A stretch of 5,753 bases of DNA from Deltaproteobacteria bacterium (GTDB lineage Bacteria; Desulfobacterota; JAENJC01): NCBI GenBank assembly GCA_016844545.1, contig JAENJC010000090.1, forward strand, positions 1-5,753, written 5' to 3'. Shown piece by piece: positions 5,535 to 5,753 of the stretch. Both the position numbers and the translations under genes were made by a program. Numbering within the stretch: the stretch's first letter is position 1; each line of letters begins with the position of its first letter. The notes beneath the pieces were generated by a model that saw only the letters and a list, made by a program, of their open reading frames with translations, did no database searches and was not told the DNA's origin.

Positions 5535-5753
5535 AGAGGCTTATCGAGGTGTTCGATAAACCGAGTAGAACTGTCCTTGGTCTTATGTCCGGGACGTCCC
5601 ATGACGGGATAGATGCGGCAATTGTGAAGATCAGTGGCCGGTGGTCGGTGGTCAGTGGTCGGCAAAAAATTGAAGCAGTTAAACTTCTTTATCACAACAC
5701 ATATTCTTATAATGCCGAGGTTAAGAAAAGGATCGGGAAGGCATTCAACGGTA
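5531..5753 (+). CDS. anmK: Anhydro-N-acetylmuramic acid kinase, N-terminal part (cut by window edge)
   Basis: AnmK uses ATP to open and phosphorylate 1,6-anhydro-MurNAc, giving MurNAc-6-phosphate, the substrate of the neighbouring MurQ. The 74 visible residues include the family signature GLMSGTSHDGIDAAIV (17-32), whose GTSxDG segment belongs to the ATP-binding fold, and a following helix SYNAEVKKRIGKAF (59-72). Family members have about 360-390 residues, so roughly four fifths, including the catalytic aspartate, lies past the right edge. The ATG at 5531 overlaps the murQ stop by four bases (ATGA), and no other start is competitive. Residues 34-44 (ISGRWSVVSGR) are encoded by a heptanucleotide tandem repeat and enlarge the loop between the first two strands compared with E. 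coli AnmK as I remember it. The frame stays open through the repeat. Confidence 0.93.
   Translation, partial: MKRLIEVFDKPSRTVLGLMSGTSHDGIDAAIVKISGRWSVVSGRQKIEAVKLLYHNTYSYNAEVKKRIGKAFNG
5632..5662 (+). repeat. Heptanucleotide tandem repeat inside anmK
   Basis: About 4.4 copies of a 7-base unit with consensus CRGTGGT: CAGTGGC, CGGTGGT, CGGTGGT, CAGTGGT, then CGG. It lies 101 bases into the coding region. Because seven is not a multiple of three, gain or loss of one unit would shift the reading frame. As written the frame is open. Confidence 0.85.

Noticed and set aside
5300..5695. 131-codon minus-strand open frame across the murQ/anmK junction
   Set aside because: It is a shadow of two well-supported genes; its repetitive TTDHRPPATD stretch is just the antisense reading of the heptamer repeat.

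Overview
The window reads as chromosomal DNA from a Gram-negative bacterium of moderate GC content. The best guess is a Nitrospirota- or Desulfobacterota (Geobacter)-like lineage. Three things suggest this: a long protein fusing DHH, CBS and tRNA-nucleotidyltransferase domains, an anaerobe-type DUF362/ferredoxin protein, and a murein-recycling pair. The lineage is inferred from gene content and protein style only; no search was run.

Layout. Bases 1-470 (minus strand) hold a type II toxin-antitoxin pair: a Phd/YefM-fold antitoxin overlapping by 13 bases a VapC-like PIN toxin cut by the left window edge. A near-consensus promoter and a 19-bp perfect palindrome lie in front of the antitoxin gene and make a convincing autorepression site. 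Divergently, from about 553 on the plus strand, come a DUF362 protein with two [4Fe-4S] motifs and, 42 bases later, an 868-residue DHH-DHHA1-CBS-CBS-nucleotidyltransferase protein. A 131-base gap (4309-4439) with a long-loop inverted repeat and a candidate promoter separates these from a second cluster. That cluster holds a 60-residue protein of unknown function, murQ (MurNAc-6-P etherase), and the 5' end of anmK (anhydro-MurNAc kinase), which is cut by the right edge. murQ and anmK overlap as ATGA.

How the genes work together. AnmK phosphorylates 1,6-anhydro-MurNAc to MurNAc-6-P, and MurQ removes the lactyl ether to give GlcNAc-6-P and D-lactate. This is the cytoplasmic amino-sugar branch of peptidoglycan recycling. 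The 60-residue gene lies 15 bases before murQ, has the strongest Shine-Dalgarno of the cluster, and is an uncharacterised candidate partner. The large fusion protein probably adds nucleotides to RNA 3' ends (A- or CCA-addition), with an attached DHH phosphoesterase module and adenylate-sensing CBS pair. The DUF362 protein has no evident metabolic link to it.

Most unusual points: the heptanucleotide tandem repeat inside the anmK coding region, the domain fusion with an altered DHH metal-site residue, the RTP-to-LAA change in MurQ, and the small orphan gene leading the murein operon. I saw no tRNA, rRNA, CRISPR array or insertion sequence.
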